Below are positions 8,107-16,136 of a DNA stretch of 64,000 bases, piece by piece; position 1 is the first letter of the stretch, and each line of letters begins with the position of its first letter. A model generated the notes under the pieces. It saw nothing but the letters and a program-made list of their open reading frames with translations. It did not search any database and was not told the origin of the DNA. The translations under genes were made by a program, and so were the position numbers. Location of the stretch: NCBI RefSeq assembly GCF_022554085.1, contig NZ_JAKFYR010000004.1, positions 186,001 through 250,000 on the forward strand, given 5' to 3'. This DNA comes from Rhodococcus sp. CH91 (GTDB lineage Bacteria > Actinomycetota > Actinomycetes > Mycobacteriales > Mycobacteriaceae).

Positions 8107-9377
8107 AGGGTCACCTCCGTCGGACGGCCGGCGAGCCGGGCCAGATGGTCGAGGTCCGTGCCGGTACGCTCGCGCACTTCGTCCTCGGTGAGGGCGCCAC
8201 AGCTCACTCCGCGCAGGAGGAAGGACGCGAGGGCGCGTGCGGTGGCCGGTTCGTCGAGATAGCCGGACGACAGTCCCGGATCGATGTACGCCGCGAGACG
8301 TGACGCGGCGGTGGGCAGCGACCTCCGGTAGAAGGCGAAGGTCGCGGCGTAGCGGGTCGGCAGTTGTGCAGGGTGCAGATCCCAGCCCTGGTAGAAGCCG
8401 CGCCGCAACGACCGGTCGACCAGGCGGGCGTGTACCGCCCACGCTTCGCGGATCTCGTCCCGCGTCCCGACGGGAAGGCGATTGGTCGAGCCGTCGGACA
8501 GCCGGACCCCGGTACCGGCCGCCGCGACCTGCATGGTGGCCTTGGCGTGGTCGGCGACAGGATGATCCATCGCCTGGTATTCGGCGGCGATATCGCAGGC
8601 GGCCGAATAGTCGTAGGTGCCGTAGTGCAGTCCCGAACAGCGTCCCTGCGCCGCCCTGATCATGGCGGCGACCGCGGCGGTTCCGTCGGGTCCACAGATC
8701 GCCTGCGGCGTCTCGATCTGGATCTCGAAGCGCAGCGGCGCCGGAAGCGAGTAGGCCTCCTCGAGATACTCGCAGGTGCGCACCATGGCTGCGACCTGTT
8801 CGGGCGCAACCACCTTGGGAAGAGTGACGACGAATCCGTCAGGGAACGCGCCCTTCCCGGAGAGCGCGGCAACGAATCCGTCGAGCGTGCGCACACCGCG
8901 GTGCCGACTGCCGGCCTCGAAGGACTTGAACCGCAGGCCGACGAAGGGCGTGGCCGCAGGGTCGGCGGCGAGCACGGCGGCAGCGCGAGCGACGTGGAAG
9001 TCCTCGTCCGCGTCGCGCTCGCGTTCCGGCACGCCGGGGCGGGTGAACCCGTCCTCGAAGTCGATGCGCAGATCCTCGATCGGCTCGCGCCGCAGTTTGT
9101 CGTGCACGAGCGGGAGGACGGCCTCTGCCAGGGCGGGCTCGATACCGGTGACCGCGGCCAGGTCGGCAGGACCGTCGATATGGGATCCGAGGACCTCGAG
9201 GGCCTGAGCGCCCCAGTTCGGCACCGTATCGGCCTCGTATCGATCGGCCGGAAGGTAGACGGTGTGCACAGGCTGCCTGGCACCGTCGTTCCCCGGATAG
9301 GTCGCGGCATATGCGGTGTCGATCTCCGCGAGATCCTCGTCGAGAGCGGCGATGAGCCTGTCCAGTCCTGGCGGCAC
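8103..9377 (-). CDS. DUF6986 / HpcH-HpaI aldolase-like protein, first gene of allantoin operon
   Basis: A 424-residue protein with the TIM-barrel fold of the HpcH/HpaI aldolase and citrate-lyase-beta superfamily. Motifs visible are DLRIDFEDGF near residue 105, the metal-ligand glutamate in RFEIQIETPQAI near the middle, and HYGTYDYSAACDI about 45 residues later. The GTG start has AGGAG 5 bases upstream. Being first in the allantoinase-allantoicase operon, it may act on a C2 or C4 acid made from glyoxylate or ureidoglycolate. The reaction is not established and no ureidoglycolate lyase is seen in the window. Confidence 0.8.
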   Translation of the reverse strand: MPPGLDRLIAALDEDLAEIDTAYAATYPGNDGARQPVHTVYLPADRYEADTVPNWGAQALEVLGSHIDGPADLAAVTGIEPALAEAVLPLVHDKLRREPIEDLRIDFEDGFTRPGVPERERDADEDFHVARAAAVLAADPAATPFVGLRFKSFEAGSRHRGVRTLDGFVAALSGKGAFPDGFVVTLPKVVAPEQVAAMVRTCEYLEEAYSLPAPLRFEIQIETPQAICGPDGTAAVAAMIRAAQGRCSGLHYGTYDYSAACDIAAEYQAMDHPVADHAKATMQVAAAGTGVRLSDGSTNRLPVGTRDEIREAWAVHARLVDRSLRRGFYQGWDLHPAQLPTRYAATFAFYRRSLPTAASRLAAYIDPGLSSGYLDEPATARALASFLLRGVSCGALTEDEVRERTGTDLDHLARLAGRPTEVTL

Positions 9378-9390
9378 CCGAACTCCTGTC

Positions 9391-9412
9391 CTGTATCCAC
9401 GCCCGTATACGT
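9391..9412. promoter_or_regulatory. Second copy of CTGTAT-N10-ATAC operator, before allantoin operon
   Basis: CTGTAT (9391-9396) and ATACGT (9407-9412) are separated by 10 bases, the same spacing as the perfect copy at 5658-5681. It lies 14 bases upstream of the GTG of the DUF6986 gene, overlapping the expected promoter, which suits repression released by a ureide or purine intermediate (inference). Confidence 0.6.
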
Positions 9413-9463
9413 CGTGACTGCGGCGACGTTATCGGCGTCAGGTCATGCGCTCGGTTAACTGCG

Positions 9464-9479
9464 GTTACAGGCCCGTTAC
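9464..9479. promoter_or_regulatory. GlnR-like nitrogen-control site before allantoin operon
   Basis: Two GTTAC motifs (9464-9468 and 9475-9479) with 6 bases between give the AC-N9-AC core described for actinobacterial GlnR. The site is 87-102 bases upstream of the operon start, a usual activator distance, and a further GTTAAC lies at 9454-9459. Nitrogen scavenging from allantoin makes GlnR control likely, but the motif is short. Confidence 0.4.
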
Positions 9480-9543
9480 ATATGCACCGGGCAGTGTTCG
9501 TCCTGGGCTGAATCCGACGCGCAAGCCTCGGAGCACCGGCACA

Positions 9544-9927
9544 ATGGCCGGCATGGAGCCGAAGCAGGGCCGCGTGATCGATATCGCCGCCGCCGCAGGC
9601 GCGCGGAGGCCGCGAGCCTCCCTGGGTAAGGCCGAGGAGACCCCACCCAGGTTGCTACGCCAGATCTACGGGGAGGTCCTGCGGGACGAACGTCGCGATC
9701 AGGACCGCAGCCTCGAGGACGTCGCCCGTACCGTCGGGATGTCGAAGCAGTATCTGTCGGAGATCGAACGTGGACGCAAGGAGCCGTCCTCCGAGATCCT
9801 GCGCTCCGTGTGCGAGGCACTGGAACTTCCGATGGAGCACCTGCTGGCCCGAGGGATCCGCCGGATGACCGCGCACCGCACCGTGCGGACCATCGGAAGT
9901 CCCGGCGTCGAGTTGCGCGCGGCGTGA
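9544..9927 (+). CDS. XRE-family regulator of the ClgR/PopR type
   Basis: A 127-residue protein with one helix-turn-helix near residues 55-105 (SLEDVARTVGMSKQYLSEIERGRKEPSSEIL). That recognition helix, YLSEIERGRKEPSSE, is characteristic of the ClgR/PopR group that activates clp protease genes in actinomycetes. It converges on a two-gene clpP operon, with only 3 bases between the stops. In Streptomyces, PopR controls clpP3-clpP4 and ClgR controls clpP1P2/clpC. The ATG at 9544 is chosen because GGAG lies 10 bases upstream; 9553 is an alternative. It may itself be a Clp substrate (ends in Ala-Ala), as reported for PopR/ClgR. Confidence 0.8.
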   Translation: MAGMEPKQGRVIDIAAAAGARRPRASLGKAEETPPRLLRQIYGEVLRDERRDQDRSLEDVARTVGMSKQYLSEIERGRKEPSSEILRSVCEALELPMEHLLARGIRRMTAHRTVRTIGSPGVELRAA

Positions 9928-9930
9928 CTC

Positions 9931-10524
9931 TCATCCGTCCCGGTCGACGATGACATGGTCGGCGAGGCCGTAGGACACCGCCTCGGCCGGCGAGAAGATC
10001 CTGTCCCGGTCGGTGTCGCGGCGCAGTTGCCCGATGTCGCGTCCGGTGTGCGCGGCCAGGATCTCCTCGGTCTGGGCCCGCACCCTCATCACCTCCGCCG
10101 CCTGCAGTGCCAGATCGGAAATGGTGCCCTGCCCCTGCGCCGACGGCTGGTGCAGCAGCACTCGCGAATGCGCGAGCACGTGCCGGCGCCCCGGCGCCCC
10201 GGCCGCGAGCAGGACCGCGGCCGCCGAGGCGGCCTGCCCCATGCAGTAGGTCGCAACCTTCGCCCGGAGGAACTGCATGGTGTCGTAGATCGCGAGCATC
10301 GCGGTGGACGATCCACCGGGTGAGTTGATGTAGAGACCGACCTCCTGATCGGGAGATTCGGCCTCGAGGTGCAGCATCTGGGCCATGACGACGTTGGCGA
10401 CCCCGTCGTCGATCTCGGTTCCGAGGAAGATGATGCGTTCGTTCAGCAGGCGGCTGAAGACGTCGAACGACCGCTCCCCCGCCGGTGTGCGTTCGATGAC
10501 GTTGGGAATCGTGTAGGTGCTCAT
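9931..10524 (-). CDS. clpP: ATP-dependent Clp protease proteolytic subunit (second of pair)
   Basis: A 197-residue ClpP serine peptidase. The catalytic triad is intact: Ser in CMGQAASAA, His in [10 protein letters not shown] and Asp in [11 protein letters not shown]. The ATG overlaps the stop of the upstream clpP by 4 bases (ATGA), so the two should be made together as a heteromeric ring, as clpP pairs are in actinomycetes. Sequence around the active Ser ([19 protein letters not shown]) differs from the partner ([19 protein letters not shown]), so they are not a recent duplication. With the PopR-like regulator beside it, this looks like the accessory clpP3/clpP4 type rather than the clpX-linked essential pair. 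Confidence 0.9.
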   Translation of the reverse strand: MSTYTIPNVIERTPAGERSFDVFSRLLNERIIFLGTEIDDGVANVVMAQMLHLEAESPDQEVGLYINSPGGSSTAMLAIYDTMQFLRAKVATYCMGQAASAAAVLLAAGAPGRRHVLAHSRVLLHQPSAQGQGTISDLALQAAEVMRVRAQTEEILAAHTGRDIGQLRRDTDRDRIFSPAEAVSYGLADHVIVDRDG

Positions 10525-11129
10525 CGTCCCAGTCCCATCTGTCGTCCCGAGGCGAACGGCGCCAGTTCGGCAAGTGACCCGACGACGGCGTCGACGATGC
10601 CGTATTCGCGTGCCTGGCCGGGGGTGAACCAGCGGTCGCGGTCACTGTCGCGTTCGATATCGTCGAGCGATCGTCCGGTGGCGGCCGCGAGAATCTGCTG
10701 CGACTGCAATTTCATGTACTCGAGATTCTCGGCCTGGATGGCGATGTCGACGGCCGTCCCGGCGAATCCGGCCGACGGTTGGTGCATCATGATCCGGCTG
10801 TGCTCGAGGCTCGCGCGTTTACCCTTGGTTCCGGCCGCGAGCAGGACCTGCCCCATACTGGCAGCGAATCCGACTGCGACGGTGACGATGTCGTTGGGGA
10901 CGAGTTGCATGGTGTCGTAGATCGCGAGACCCGCGAGTACGGATCCGCCGGGCGAGTTGATGTGCAGGACGATGTCGCGCCGGTCGTCGGCGGAGGCGAG
11001 CAGAACGAGTTCCGAGCACACACGCTCGGCCATCTCGTCGTCCACCTCCCCGGTCAGTCGCAGGATGCGTTGACGGAAGAGTCTGTCGGCCAATTGGTCC
11101 CGGTACGAAAGCGATTCGGTGGTCGTCAT
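10521..11129 (-). CDS. clpP: ATP-dependent Clp protease proteolytic subunit (first of pair)
   Basis: A 202-residue ClpP with triad Ser (GFAASMGQ), His (IMMHQPSAG) and Asp ([11 protein letters not shown]), all present. The ATG at 11129 starts a ClpP-like N-terminus ([22 protein letters not shown]). A longer frame to 11201 would add 24 residues unlike the family. No strong ribosome site is visible. The region upstream holds a perfect 8-base inverted repeat (11168-11188) that may bind a regulator. It forms an operon with the next clpP by a 4-base overlap. Confidence 0.88.
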   Translation of the reverse strand: MTTTESLSYRDQLADRLFRQRILRLTGEVDDEMAERVCSELVLLASADDRRDIVLHINSPGGSVLAGLAIYDTMQLVPNDIVTVAVGFAASMGQVLLAAGTKGKRASLEHSRIMMHQPSAGFAGTAVDIAIQAENLEYMKLQSQQILAAATGRSLDDIERDSDRDRWFTPGQAREYGIVDAVVGSLAELAPFASGRQMGLGR

Positions 11130-11167
11130 GCGTCGAGCGTGATCGAGAACGGGCACGAACGGGCGCT

Positions 11168-11188
11168 CCGTCTGCTCACGGCAGACGG
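11168..11188. promoter_or_regulatory. Inverted repeat between clpP pair and upstream membrane-protein gene
   Basis: CCGTCTGC and GCAGACGG form a perfect 8-base inverted repeat around TCACG. It lies 20 bases after the stop of the upstream minus-strand gene and 39 bases before the first clpP start. It may be a terminator for the former or an operator for the latter. There is no run of T after it on the minus strand, which slightly favours an operator. Confidence 0.5.
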
Positions 11189-11207
11189 AACCGAACCTCA
11201 CGCCGGG

Positions 11208-11912
11208 TCAGTCGCCGGATCGGATCGCGCCGATCACCGCGGCCACCAGGAGCGCCAGCAGCAGGACCACGAGCAGCACCGGTCCGAGAAGAAGCGTCAG
11301 CGCGATCAGGACGGCGAGACCGATCTTGACCTTGGTGCTCAGTCCGGAGATCAGTCCTCCGAGTGCGGCGAGGACGGGATTACGGCCCTTCAGTGCTGCC
11401 CGGATGCCGGAGAGTACCGCTCGCCGGCCGGCACTGCCCCGGGTGGCGTCTTCGAGGAGCGAATCCACCCATCCTCGAATCCGCCGGCTCAGCCTGTCAC
11501 CGAGACCACCGAGAGCGTCCACACCCCTGTCCACGCAGGTTTTCAGCAGTTTCTCGGCGGCGGCGCCGAGCAATGCCGTGGGCGAGGGTGCGGACGGGTC
11601 GGCCTTGTGGGTCCGAGTGTCGTGCACGGGACGCCGGGAGCGATGTGTGTCCTTCGACGGAGTGGCTTTCACCCGCGAACGCGGCGGCGCGTCGGCCCGG
11701 GGAGATCTCCGGGTTGCGGTCCGGGTGCTCGATCGGTGATCCCGCGACGCGCTCGATCGCGTCCGGGTCCGTCGTGTCGCTGCGCCCGTGTCCGCAGATC
11801 GCCGACCGCGCGAGCGCGTCGGTTCCGCCGGGGCCCGCGCCTTCGTCCGCGTCGCAGTCGAGCGTCTCGTCGGCCGAGAGGTTCGGCGGGCTTCGTTCTG
11901 CGGAGCACTCAT
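11208..11912 (-). CDS. Hypothetical protein with basic Ser/Thr/Arg-rich head and C-terminal membrane segments
   Basis: A 234-residue protein not recognised from any family. Roughly the first 110 residues are low complexity, rich in Arg, Ser, Thr and Ala. Residues from about 115 to 185 look helical and charged (AAAEKLLKTCVDRGVDALGGLGDRLSRRIRGWVDSLLED). The end is very hydrophobic, one long or two short membrane helices (VKIGLAVLIALTLLLGPVLLVVLLLALL). The ATG at 11912 has GAAGG 8 bases upstream. It precedes the clpP pair on the same strand. A membrane-tethered nucleic-acid or envelope role is possible, but this is only composition-based. Confidence 0.65.
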   Translation of the reverse strand: MSAPQNEARRTSRPTRRSTATRTKARAPAEPTRSRGRRSADTGAATRRTRTRSSASRDHRSSTRTATRRSPRADAPPRSRVKATPSKDTHRSRRPVHDTRTHKADPSAPSPTALLGAAAEKLLKTCVDRGVDALGGLGDRLSRRIRGWVDSLLEDATRGSAGRRAVLSGIRAALKGRNPVLAALGGLISGLSTKVKIGLAVLIALTLLLGPVLLVVLLLALLVAAVIGAIRSGD

Positions 11913-12150
11913 ACCGCTCGCCTTCTCTCGTGGAGGGGCACGATATCCATCAGTCAACGCCGGATTCCGTCTTCGGTCAACGCGCCGGCGGTCCCCCGCA
12001 CCGAATCGCCGGACGGAGCGGACCCTGTTCAAGATCGGCAAGAACTCTTGGGAGAATGGTCGTTGCCCTCACAGCACACGGGGAGGTGTGCGCTGCATCG
12101 TTCGCGATGCGGAGTGCGCGCGCGACGAATTCCGAAGGAGCACCGACAAC

Positions 12151-13677
12151 GTGACCGAGCAATTCAGTTACGAAACACTCACCCCCACAGCTTTTCTCGA
12201 TCGTTCTGCCCGGGTCTTCCGTGACGACCTCGCGGTGGTGGACGGAGATGTGCGCCGCACCTATGCCGAGCTACGGGACCGGTGCCTGCGACAGTCCGGC
12301 ATGCTGCACGAGCTCGGCATCGAGCCCGGCGATCGCGTCGCAGTGCTCTCGCCGAACACGTCGCTGATGCTCGAAGCGCACTACGGTGTGCTCTACGCGG
12401 GCGCAGTCCTGGTCTCTCTCAACACTCGCCTGACCGCCCCGGAGCTCCGGTTCATCCTCGAGCACTCGGGCAGCCGCATCCTGCTCGTCGAGGAGTCGCT
12501 GGCCGACCTCGCACGCGAAGCGACGGCCGACCTGCCGTCGATCACCGTCGTCGGAGACGACTACGAGGACAAGCTCGCCGCTGCCCGCCATCGATACGTG
12601 CCGCTCACCGACGAGCGCTCGATGATCGCCCTGAACTACACCTCCGGCACCACGGGTGATCCCAAGGGCGTGATGTACCACGCACGCGGCGCCTATCTGC
12701 AGGCACTGGCGATGGTCGCGCACTTCGGGCTGACGAGCAGTTCCACCTATCTGTGGACGCTGCCGATGTTCCATTGCAACGGCTGGACGTTCACCTGGGC
12801 GGTCACTGCGGCCGGCGGCACCCACGTGTGCCTGCCCAAGGTCGACCCCGAACGGATCTGGGATCTGGTGCGCACGGAGAACGTCACGCACCTGTGCGGA
12901 GCGCCGACCGTGCTCGCGTCCCTGGTCGATGCACCGAACGCCGGCGGTATCGACCATCGCGTCGTCGCCGCCATCGGTGGCGCACCGCCGGCGCCTGCCC
13001 TCATCGAGCGATGCACCGCCCTGGGCCTCGACATCACGCACCTGTACGGCCTCACCGAGACGTACGGCCCGGCGGCGATCTGCGAGTGGCGTTCCGAGTG
13101 GGACGCCCTCCCCGACGACGAGAAGGCACGCCTGCGATCCCGGCAGGGGGTGGGCAACGTCGTGGCCGGTGAGCTGCGCATCGTCGACGCCATGGGATCC
13201 GATGTTCCGGCCGACGGTGAGACGACCGGCGAGATCGCACTTCGCGGGAACAACGTGATGCTCGGTTACTACAACAATCCGGACGCGACCTCGCGCGCGG
13301 TGCCGGACGGCTGGTTCCGTACCGGCGACATCGGTGTCATGCACCCGGACGGCTACATCGAGATCCGCGACCGTGCGAAGGATGTCATCATCTCCGGTGG
13401 CGAGAACATCTCGTCGGTCGAGGTCGAGTCGGCGTTGATCAGCCATCCGGCCGTGCTCGAGGCCGCCGTCGTCGCGGCGCCGAGCGAGAAGTGGGGCGAA
13501 CGTCCCGTCGCGTATGTGGCACTGCGCAGCGGTGCGAGTGCCGACGAGGCGGAGTTGCGGGCGCACGTGCGTTCGCAGCTGGCCGGTTTCAAGGTTCCCG
13601 ACAGCATCGTCTTCGGTGCGCTGCCGAAGACGGCTTCCGGCAAGATCCGCAAGGTCGAACTGCGCGAGCGGCTCTGA
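12151..13677 (+). CDS. Acyl-CoA synthetase / AMP-dependent ligase
   Basis: A 508-residue adenylate-forming enzyme, probably fatty-acid or aryl-acid CoA ligase. The AMP-binding signature YTSGTTGDPKGV is at about residues 168-179. Further core motifs are YGLTETYGP, GWFRTGDIG near residue 390, RAKDVIISGGENIS, and the catalytic lysine in KTASGKIRK near the C-terminus. AAGGAG lies 10 bases before the GTG. The family activates a carboxylate with ATP, then forms the CoA thioester. The gene stands alone and converges on an MFS transporter gene 24 bases downstream. Substrate chain length cannot be read from sequence alone. Confidence 0.9.
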   Translation: MTEQFSYETLTPTAFLDRSARVFRDDLAVVDGDVRRTYAELRDRCLRQSGMLHELGIEPGDRVAVLSPNTSLMLEAHYGVLYAGAVLVSLNTRLTAPELRFILEHSGSRILLVEESLADLAREATADLPSITVVGDDYEDKLAAARHRYVPLTDERSMIALNYTSGTTGDPKGVMYHARGAYLQALAMVAHFGLTSSSTYLWTLPMFHCNGWTFTWAVTAAGGTHVCLPKVDPERIWDLVRTENVTHLCGAPTVLASLVDAPNAGGIDHRVVAAIGGAPPAPALIERCTALGLDITHLYGLTETYGPAAICEWRSEWDALPDDEKARLRSRQGVGNVVAGELRIVDAMGSDVPADGETTGEIALRGNNVMLGYYNNPDATSRAVPDGWFRTGDIGVMHPDGYIEIRDRAKDVIISGGENISSVEVESALISHPAVLEAAVVAAPSEKWGERPVAYVALRSGASADEAELRAHVRSQLAGFKVPDSIVFGALPKTASGKIRKVELRERL

Positions 13678-13701
13678 GCGTCCGCCGGGACGGTTCCGGC
13701 C

Positions 13702-15018
13702 TCACTTCTCGTCGAGGACCGTCCCGGCCCGCTCGGGCAGGGTGAACGCCGCGAGCGCGGCGACCACGAACGCCGCTGCGAACGCCCCGAAGACGAGGCC
13801 GTTGCCGCCCCCGTCGAGGAGGATCGGTACCAGCAGGGGCGCGATGATGGACGCGAGCCGGCCGAAGGCGGCCGCCGAGCCGGTGCCGGTGCCACGGACC
13901 GGCGTGGGATACAGCTCGGGGCCGATCGCGTACAGCGCGCCCCATGCTCCGAGATTGAAGAACGACAGCGCCATGCCCGCCGCGACGATCGTTCCCGGGG
14001 ACTCGGCGAGACCGAACAATCCCGCCGACACCGCCGAACCCGCCAGGAAGACCCCCAGGGTGAGGCGGCGTCCCCACACCTCGATCAGCCAGGCGGCGAC
14101 GCCGTAGCCGGGTAGCTGGGCGAGTGTGATGACCAGGGTGTATCCGAACGAGGTCACCAGGTCGAAGCCTTGGGCGACGAGCAGGCTCGGCAACCAGATG
14201 AACGCACCGTAGTACGAGAAGTTGATGCCGAACCACACGATCCACAGTGCGGCGGTGCGCTTGCGCAGGTGCGGCGCCCACACCGAGCCCGGCGGTGTGG
14301 GCTCGGCCGCGGCCACGGTGTCGTCGTCGCCATCCGGGACGTAGGCGACTCCGGCCGATCGTTCGTAGTCGCGCACGATCGATTCGGCTTCGGCGTACCG
14401 GCCCCGGCTTTCGAGAAAGCGCACCGATTCGGGCAGACCGAACCGCACGACGAGCGCGTAGGCCGCCGGGACGAGGCCGACGGCCAGCGCCCACCGCCAT
14501 CCGTCGTCACCCGACGGTACGACGAAGTAGCCGATCAATGCCGCGAGCAGCCAGCCGACGGCCCAGAAGGCTTCGAGTGCCACGACCACGCGGCCGCGCA
14601 CCTTGCGCGGCGCGAACTCGCTGACCAAGGTCGAGGCCACCGGAAGTTCCGCACCGAGACCGAGGCCGACGACGAACCGCAGGACGATCAGCATCGCCAC
14701 CGAGGTCGACAGTGCGGCCGCACCCGTGGCGAGCCCGTAGACCAGCAGGGTCGCGGCGAACACCTGGCGGCGTCCGATGCGGTCGGCGAGCAGACCACCG
14801 AGCGAGGCACCGATCGCCATGCCGACGAAGCCGATCGACCCGATCCAGGACAGCTGCGTCGACGACAGATCCCACTGCACGGCCAGCGCCGCCATGACGA
14901 ACGAGATCAACCCGACGTCCATGGCGTCGAGTGCCCAGCCCACGCCGGAGCCGGTCAGCAGGCGGCGGTGTCTGCCGGTGAACGGCAGCTCGTCGAGCCG
15001 CTGGGTACGAGTGGTCAT
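13702..15018 (-). CDS. MFS transporter, sugar/aromatic-acid:H+ symporter type
   Basis: A 438-residue, 12-helix major facilitator. The conserved loop GGLLADRIGRRQVF between helices 2 and 3 is visible, and a GWALDAMDVGL motif in helix 1 resembles the sugar porter/aromatic acid symporter (AAHS-like) groups. A charged central loop lies near residues 205-245. It is divergent from no gene with a clear shared substrate: the minus-strand VOC gene lies upstream, and the acyl-CoA ligase converges downstream. A carboxylate substrate activated by that ligase is a possible link, but the genes are on opposite strands. Confidence 0.88.
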   Translation of the reverse strand: MTTRTQRLDELPFTGRHRRLLTGSGVGWALDAMDVGLISFVMAALAVQWDLSSTQLSWIGSIGFVGMAIGASLGGLLADRIGRRQVFAATLLVYGLATGAAALSTSVAMLIVLRFVVGLGLGAELPVASTLVSEFAPRKVRGRVVVALEAFWAVGWLLAALIGYFVVPSGDDGWRWALAVGLVPAAYALVVRFGLPESVRFLESRGRYAEAESIVRDYERSAGVAYVPDGDDDTVAAAEPTPPGSVWAPHLRKRTAALWIVWFGINFSYYGAFIWLPSLLVAQGFDLVTSFGYTLVITLAQLPGYGVAAWLIEVWGRRLTLGVFLAGSAVSAGLFGLAESPGTIVAAGMALSFFNLGAWGALYAIGPELYPTPVRGTGTGSAAAFGRLASIIAPLLVPILLDGGGNGLVFGAFAAAFVVAALAAFTLPERAGTVLDEK

Positions 15019-15052
15019 GCACCGAAACGTACCCGCAGCGGTCGGGCGCCGA

Positions 15053-15526
15053 TCAGCCGCGTGCAGCCGCCTCGAGCGCAGCCGTGTCGATCTTCTGCAT
15101 GGTCATAAGCGCGTCGCTCGCACGACTCGCGGCCTCGCGATCGGGTCCTTCGAGCAGTTCGATGAGCCTGCGCGGCACGACCTGCCAGGACAGCCCGTAC
15201 CGGTCCTTCATCCAGCCGCACTGCGACTCTTCCCCACCGTCGGCGAGAAGTGCGTCCCAGTAGTAGTCCACCTCGTCCTGATCGCCGCAGTCGATCTGCA
15301 ACGACACCGCCTCGGTGAAGGGGAACTGCGGGCCGCCGTTGAGGGCGATGAAACGGCGGCCGTCGAGTTCGAACTCGACGGTCAGGACAGTTCCTGCAGG
15401 CACGGGAGCGTTCTCGGGATAGTAGGAGGTGTCGAGGACCTTCGAATTCGGGAAGACCTTCGTGTAGAACTCCACTGCTTCCTGGGCATTCATGTCGTAC
15501 CACAGGCAGGGCGTGATCTCGGGCAT
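15053..15526 (-). CDS. VOC-family protein, PhnB/3-demethylubiquinone methyltransferase-like
   Basis: A 157-residue vicinal-oxygen-chelate fold protein of the PhnB-like group. Recognisable segments are ITPCLWYDMNAQEAVEFYTKVFPNSKV near the start, FIALNGGPQFPFTEAVSLQI in the middle and CGWMKDRYGLSWQVVPRRL. The ATG at 15526 is preferred over an upstream GTG because GGAG lies 8 bases before it. Such proteins are single-domain and often lack a known substrate, and the methyltransferase name in databases is historical. It lies 34 bases upstream of the MFS gene on the same strand, so they may be cotranscribed. Confidence 0.88.
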   Translation of the reverse strand: MPEITPCLWYDMNAQEAVEFYTKVFPNSKVLDTSYYPENAPVPAGTVLTVEFELDGRRFIALNGGPQFPFTEAVSLQIDCGDQDEVDYYWDALLADGGEESQCGWMKDRYGLSWQVVPRRLIELLEGPDREAASRASDALMTMQKIDTAALEAAARG

Positions 15527-15617
15527 CGCCGGACTCCTCACATGTCGTATTCCGGGGTCACCATGACTGACCCGGGCCCACGCACGGAGTCATCGCACAC
15601 CGGGTATACGAGCCTTC

Positions 15618-16136
15618 GTGACGAAGAAGACGCACCACCGCGGGAACCGATCGCGAGGCCGGCACCGGCCACCGAGTACCGCCCCCGCACCGCCGGCGCG
15701 GTACGTCGAGGATCCGGGCCTGCCCGCGGCATGGCTCGTCGATATCGACGGCACCCTCGCGCACATGAGCGACCGGAGCCCGTACCACTGGCAGCGGGTG
15801 GGTGAAGACGCCGTCTCCCCGGCCGTCCTGGCTGCGGTGAAGGCGTTCGCCGCGGCACCCGACGACGCCGCGATCGTGCTGCTGTCCGGGCGTGACAGCG
15901 TCTGCCGACCGGAAACCGAGGAGTGGCTCGCGAGACACGAGGTGCCGTACGACGAGCTCTACATGCGTCCGGAGGGTGACAACCGGAAGGACTCGATCGT
16001 CAAGACCGAGCTGTTCGACCGTCATATCCGGCACCGCTACCGCATCCTCGCCGTGCTCGACGACCGCGATCAGGTGGTGCGCATGTGGCGGCGGATGGGA
16101 TTGGTGTGTTTCCAGGTCGCCGAGGGTGATTTCTGA
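15618..16136 (+). CDS. Stand-alone polynucleotide kinase-phosphatase-type HAD phosphatase
   Basis: A 172-residue protein with a basic, proline-rich head (about 35 residues) followed by a HAD phosphatase domain. The nucleophile motif WLVDIDGTLAHM, the second motif VLLSGRDS, a lysine in GDNRKDSIVK and the acidic motif VLDDRDQVV are all in order. This pattern closely resembles the 3'-phosphatase half of T4 polynucleotide kinase. There is no kinase half. It may clean 3'-phosphate ends in DNA or RNA repair. The start is a GTG at 15618. Its last 67 bases overlap the 3' end of a gene on the other strand. Confidence 0.85.
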   Translation: MTKKTHHRGNRSRGRHRPPSTAPAPPARYVEDPGLPAAWLVDIDGTLAHMSDRSPYHWQRVGEDAVSPAVLAAVKAFAAAPDDAAIVLLSGRDSVCRPETEEWLARHEVPYDELYMRPEGDNRKDSIVKTELFDRHIRHRYRILAVLDDRDQVVRMWRRMGLVCFQVAEGDF

